Origin: DASSLY01 sp035689185
GTDB taxonomy: Bacteria > Actinomycetota > Actinomycetes > Actinomycetales > Dermatophilaceae
Direction: 5' to 3'
DNA: 64,000 bases
Assembly (NCBI GenBank): GCA_035689185.1
Contig: DASSLY010000080.1
Location: forward strand, 13,920 to 77,919
Position 1 is the first letter of the stretch. Each line of letters starts with the position of its first letter. Below, in pieces: positions 60,337 through 64,000 of this stretch. The translations under genes were made by a program, and so were the position numbers. The notes below the pieces were generated by a model. The model worked only from the letters and a program-made list of their open reading frames with translations, made no database searches and was not told where the DNA came from.

Positions 60337-62376
60337 ATGACTGAGAACCCGACCGTCGCTGCGCTGGTCGCGCGCTCCAACTCTCTGGGCGCCGACCCGC
60401 GCAACACCAACTACGCCGGCGGCAACACCTCCGCGAAGGGCACCCAGACCGACCCGGTGACCGGGCAGCCGGTCGAGCTGGTCTGGGTGAAGGGCTCGGG
60501 GGGCGACCTCGGCACGCTGACCGAGAAGAACCTCGCCGTGCTGCGGCTGGACCGGCTGCGGGCGCTCGTGAACGTCTACCCGGGGGTGGACCGGGAGGAC
60601 GAGATGGTCGCCGCGTTCGACTACTGCCTGCACGGCAAGGGTGGCGCCGCCCCCTCGATCGACACGGCGATGCACGGGCTGGTCGACGCCGCGCACGTGG
60701 ACCACCTGCACCCGGACTCCGGGATCGCGCTGGCCACCGCGGTGGACGGTGAGGAGCTGACCCGCAAGTGCTTCGGGGACCGGGTGGTGTGGGTGCCGTG
60801 GCGGCGCCCCGGCTTCCAGCTGGGCCTGGACATCGCCGCGGTCAAGGACGCGAACCCGCAGGCCATCGGGTGCATCCTGGGGGGGCACGGGATCACCGCG
60901 TGGGGCGCCACCAGCGAGCAAGCGCAGGCGAACTCGCTGGAGATCATCCGCACCGCGGAACAGTTCCTGGCCACTCACGGGTCGGCGGAGCCGTTCGGCC
61001 GGGTCCGGCAGGGGTATGCCGCCCTGCCGGACTCCGAACGGCGGGCGAAGGCGGCAGCGCTCGCCCCGACGCTGCGCGGCCTGGCCTCGACGGACAAGCC
61101 GCAGGTCGGGCACTTCACCGACTCCGAGGTGGTGCTGGAGTTCCTGTCCCGGGAGAAGCTGCCGGCGTTGGCCGAGCTGGGCACCTCCTGCCCGGACCAC
61201 TTCCTGCGGACCAAGGTCAAGCCGCTGGTGGTGGACCTGCCCGCGACGGCGACCGTGGCGGAGGTGCTGGCCGCGCTGCCCGGGCTGCACGCGGCATACC
61301 GGGCGGACTACCAGGGCTACTACGACCGCAACTCCACCCCCGACTCCCCGGCGATCCGCGGCGCCGACCCGGCGATCGTGCTGGTCCCCGGGGTAGGGAT
61401 GTTCTCCTTCGGCAAGGACAAGCAGACCGCCCGGGTCGCCGGCGAGTTCTACGTCAACGCCATCAACGTGATGCGCGGCGCGGAGTCGGTGTCGACCTAC
61501 GCCCCGATCAGCGAGGCGGAGAAGTTCGCCATCGAGTACTGGGCCCTGGAGGAGGCCAAGCTCGCCCGGATGCCCAGACCCAAGGCGCTGGCCACCCGGG
61601 TGGCGCTGGTCACCGGCGGCGGGTCCGGGATCGGGAAGGCGATCGCCACCCGGATCGCCGCCGAGGGCGGCTGTGTCGTCGTGGCCGACCTCAACCTTCA
61701 GGGCGCACAGGCGCTGGCGGACGAGCTCGGCGGCCCGGATGTGGCGGTCGCCGTAGCGGCGGACGTGTCCGACGAGGCGGCGGTGAAGGCGGCCTTCGAC
61801 GCGGGGGCGTTGGCCTTCGGCGGGGTGGACCTGGTCGTCAACAACGCCGGCTTGTCGCTGTCGAAGCCGCTGCTGGAGACCACCGTCAGGGACTGGGACC
61901 TGCAGCACAACGTCATGGCCAAGGGCTCGTTCCTGGTCTCCCGAGAGGCGGCCCGGATCATGGGCGAGCAGGGGATGGGCGGTGACATCGTCTACATCTC
62001 CAGCAAGAACTCGATCTTCGCCGGCCCCAACAACATCGCCTACTCCGCGACCAAGGCCGACCAGGCCCATCAGGTGCGGCTGCTGGCGGCCGAGCTCGGT
62101 CCGCAGGGGATCCGGGTCAACGGGATCAACCCCGACGGGGTGGTCCGCGGTTCCGGGATCTTCGCCGGTGGTTGGGGCGCCAGCCGGGCTGCGGTATACG
62201 GCGTGGCCGAGGCGGACCTCGGCGCCTACTACGCCAAGCGCACGCTGCTCGGCAAGGAGGTGCTGCCCGAGCACGTGGCGGACGCCGTCTACGCGCTCAC
62301 CGCCGGTGACCTGTCCCAGACCACGGGGCTGCACATCCCGGTCGACTCCGGGGTCGCCGCCGCATTCCTGCGATGA
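60337..62376 (+). CDS. rhaEW: Bifunctional rhamnulose-1-phosphate aldolase / lactaldehyde dehydrogenase
   Basis: A 679-residue fusion. The N-terminal class II aldolase domain (about 1-400) has NTNYAGGNTSAKG, the zinc site HVDHLHPDSG and ILGGHGITAWG. The C-terminal SDR domain (about 425-679) has the NAD site VALVTGGGSGIGKAIA, VNNAG, ISSKNS and catalytic YSATK. The aldolase splits rhamnulose-1-P into DHAP and L-lactaldehyde; the SDR part oxidises lactaldehyde to lactate. This is the RhaEW architecture known from Bacillus and actinobacteria. AAAGGA 8 nt upstream supports the ATG. Confidence 0.94.
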   Translation: MTENPTVAALVARSNSLGADPRNTNYAGGNTSAKGTQTDPVTGQPVELVWVKGSGGDLGTLTEKNLAVLRLDRLRALVNVYPGVDREDEMVAAFDYCLHGKGGAAPSIDTAMHGLVDAAHVDHLHPDSGIALATAVDGEELTRKCFGDRVVWVPWRRPGFQLGLDIAAVKDANPQAIGCILGGHGITAWGATSEQAQANSLEIIRTAEQFLATHGSAEPFGRVRQGYAALPDSERRAKAAALAPTLRGLASTDKPQVGHFTDSEVVLEFLSREKLPALAELGTSCPDHFLRTKVKPLVVDLPATATVAEVLAALPGLHAAYRADYQGYYDRNSTPDSPAIRGADPAIVLVPGVGMFSFGKDKQTARVAGEFYVNAINVMRGAESVSTYAPISEAEKFAIEYWALEEAKLARMPRPKALATRVALVTGGGSGIGKAIATRIAAEGGCVVVADLNLQGAQALADELGGPDVAVAVAADVSDEAAVKAAFDAGALAFGGVDLVVNNAGLSLSKPLLETTVRDWDLQHNVMAKGSFLVSREAARIMGEQGMGGDIVYISSKNSIFAGPNNIAYSATKADQAHQVRLLAAELGPQGIRVNGINPDGVVRGSGIFAGGWGASRAAVYGVAEADLGAYYAKRTLLGKEVLPEHVADAVYALTAGDLSQTTGLHIPVDSGVAAAFLR

Positions 62377-62416
62377 GCCGGTCGATGCGCTGCGACCGTC
62401 CAGCGGGTGACCGCCG

Positions 62417-63886
62417 GTGAGCACCGCCGGTGAGGTGAGCCTGGCGGCGGTCGACCTGGGCGCGTCCAGCGGCCGGGTGATGCTCGGGCGGGTGGGTCCG
62501 CGGACCGTGCGGCTGGCCGAGGTGCACCGGTTCCGCAACGGCGCGGTCAGCCTGCCGGGCGGGTTGTACTGGGACGTCCTCGGGCTCTACCAGGACACGC
62601 TGGAAGGGCTGCGGCAGGCCTCCCGGTCGGCAGGAGCGGACGTCGGCGGGCTGGCTGGGGTGGCGGTGGACGCCTGGGCGGTCGACTACGGGCTGGTCGA
62701 CCGCGCCGGCCGGCTGGCCGGCAACCCGCGCCACTACCGCGACCACCGAACGGCCGAAGGTGTCGAGCGCGTCCACGCGCGTGTCAGCCCGAAGGAGCTG
62801 TATGCGGTCAACGGGCTGCAGCAGCTGCCGTTCACCACCCTCTACCAGCTCACCGTCGAGCCGGACCTGACCCGCGACGGGCTGCAGGCGCTGCTCATCC
62901 CGGACCTGCTCGGCTACTGGCTGACCGGCGTGCGCGTGACCGAGGAGACGAACGCCTCGACGACCGGTCTGCTCGACGCCCGCACCGGAAACTGGTCCGC
63001 GTCCCTGATGCGGCGGACAGGGATCCCGACCGGGCTCTTTCCCGGCGTGGTTGCCGCGGGAACCACGGTCGGCGAGCTGAGCCCCACGGTGCTCGGTGAG
63101 CTCGGCGTGACCCGGCCGCCCGTGCTCACCGCTGTCGGCTCGCACGACACCGCCTCCGCCGTCGTCGGCGTCCCCGCCGAGAACGCCAACTTCGCCTACA
63201 TCTCCTGTGGCACCTGGGGCCTGGTCGGCGTCGAGCTCGCCGCGCCCGTGCTCACCGAGGCCAGCCGTGCCGCGAACTTCACCAACGAGCGCGGCGTCGA
63301 CGGCACGATCCGCTACCTGCGCAACGTCATGGGCCTGTGGATCCTGTCCGAGTCGCTTCGGACCTGGAACCTTCGGGGCCTCGACGTCCGGCTTGCCGAC
63401 GTGCTGGCACAAGCCGCCGAGATCCCTACCGGGGGACCGCAGTTCGACCCGGACGACCCGACCTTCCTGCCCCCGGGGGACATGCCGGCCCGGGTCGAGG
63501 CGGCCCTGAGTGCCCGCGGGCAGCGGCTGCCGGGGACGGTGCCGGAGACGGTGCGCTGCATCCTGGACAGCCTGGCCGCCGCGTTCGCCGCGGCCGTCGA
63601 GCGGGCGGCTGCGTTGTCCGGACGGCAGGTGGACGTCATCCATCTCGTCGGCGGTGGCTCCCAGAACGCGCTGCTCTGTCAGCTGGTCGCCGACGCCAGC
63701 GGACGCGACGTCGTGGCGGGACCGGTCGAAGCCACAGCCTTGGGCAATCTGCTGGTCCAGGGACGGACTCACGGCGTCCTGTCCGGCGACCTCTGGGGTC
63801 TGCGAGCACTGCTGCGGAGCACCTGCGCCACCCGCACCTTCCGGCCCGCCACCGGGGCACTCGCCGCGACCGCCGGTGGCGGCTAG
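62417..63886 (+). CDS. rhaB: Rhamnulokinase
   Basis: A 489-residue FGGY-family carbohydrate kinase that phosphorylates L-rhamnulose. The phosphate-1 motif is AAVDLGASSGRVMLG, the catalytic Asp region VAVDAWAVDYGLVD, phosphate-2 YISCGTWGLVGVEL, and the adenosine motif IHLVGGGSQNALLCQLVAD. The HRFRNG and WD.L.LY sequences mark RhaB among FGGY kinases. The GTG at 62417 is 41 bp after rhaEW. The C-terminal region ends in an Ala/Thr/Gly tail. Confidence 0.94.
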   Translation: MSTAGEVSLAAVDLGASSGRVMLGRVGPRTVRLAEVHRFRNGAVSLPGGLYWDVLGLYQDTLEGLRQASRSAGADVGGLAGVAVDAWAVDYGLVDRAGRLAGNPRHYRDHRTAEGVERVHARVSPKELYAVNGLQQLPFTTLYQLTVEPDLTRDGLQALLIPDLLGYWLTGVRVTEETNASTTGLLDARTGNWSASLMRRTGIPTGLFPGVVAAGTTVGELSPTVLGELGVTRPPVLTAVGSHDTASAVVGVPAENANFAYISCGTWGLVGVELAAPVLTEASRAANFTNERGVDGTIRYLRNVMGLWILSESLRTWNLRGLDVRLADVLAQAAEIPTGGPQFDPDDPTFLPPGDMPARVEAALSARGQRLPGTVPETVRCILDSLAAAFAAAVERAAALSGRQVDVIHLVGGGSQNALLCQLVADASGRDVVAGPVEATALGNLLVQGRTHGVLSGDLWGLRALLRSTCATRTFRPATGALAATAGGG

Positions 63887-63912
63887 CCCGGAGGGTCGGC
63901 GGCAGGGGCGGG

Positions 63913-64000
63913 TCAGGTCGAGGTGCGCGTCCGCGCGTCCCACTCCGCGGCGAGCCGGTCGAGGGTGTCGTGGTCCAGGCTCGCCTTCTCGAACGCGGCG
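63913..64000 (-). CDS. 3' end of a gene running off the window
   Basis: The last 28 codons of a minus-strand gene, ending in the sequence AFEKASLDHDTLDRLAAEWD, then ARTRTST and a TGA (63915-63913). It converges with rhaB. Too little is visible to name the family, though the amphipathic helix and its position suggest a sugar-locus gene. Confidence 0.5.
   Translation of the reverse strand, partial: AAFEKASLDHDTLDRLAAEWDARTRTST

Overview
The window is high-GC DNA, roughly 70% or more by eye. It carries actinobacterial hallmarks: the sigE-rseA-htrA-tatB cluster, AdnAB, DUF3117, DUF3107, a MoeZ fusion, FolP2 and many GTG starts. Gene order follows two separate Mycobacterium tuberculosis neighbourhoods as I recall them (Rv1177-Rv1232c, then Rv3201c-Rv3213c), but gpgS and glgA/glgC are missing. 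Repeats, gene content and codon use suggest a Micrococcales organism, perhaps Intrasporangiaceae/Dermatophilaceae. The family-level guess is inference.

1-22.3 kb is core. It holds a VanW-like end fragment, fdxC-dapC, citrate synthase, divergent dapD/dapE (lysine and diaminopimelate), a LOG-family protein, folP2, a DivIVA-like membrane protein, an SRPBCC protein, 3-methyladenine glycosylase and two PIG-V-like mannosyltransferases. These are followed by an enoyl-CoA hydratase, DUF3117, an O-methyltransferase, the sigE/anti-sigma/HtrA/TatB envelope-stress cluster, and mrp/DUF1003/MgtE-CBS.

22.3-43.5 kb is also mostly core. It holds a RIO1 kinase, a YflT-like protein, an aminopeptidase P, an AbiEi/DUF559 protein, a PHP phosphatase, a RecB-like nuclease, an orphan ParA, a DEAD-box helicase, a ferritin-like protein, a TetR with a problematic start, MoeZ, an alkyltransferase-like protein and AdnA/AdnB.

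43.5-47.7 kb is a degenerate genomic island. It lies between an intact tRNA-Asn and a perfect 27-bp copy of that tRNA's 3' end. Inside are an oxidoreductase, a membrane alpha/beta hydrolase and fragments of three other genes. Beyond the distal repeat are a DUF6573-like pair and three consecutive GAF-ANTAR regulators.

51.8-64 kb is an L-rhamnose module. It contains a GH78 rhamnosidase with a CUT1 ABC importer on one strand, and a LacI regulator with rhaI, rhaEW and rhaB on the other. Two matching LacI-type operators sit in the divergent gap. Rhamnosides would be imported, hydrolysed in the cytoplasm, and rhamnose converted through rhamnulose and rhamnulose-1-P to DHAP and lactaldehyde-derived product.

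Four signals run across the genes. (1) The octamer GTATGCCG/CGGCATAC occurs about 33 times, dense in the core and scarce in the accessory 43.3-60 kb. (2) Many start codons lie 6-7 nt after a TANNNT hexamer with no Shine-Dalgarno sequence, which suggests leaderless transcripts. (3) A 67-bp palindromic element is present twice. (4) Gene 3' ends, stop codon included, are duplicated downstream, sometimes as tandem arrays.
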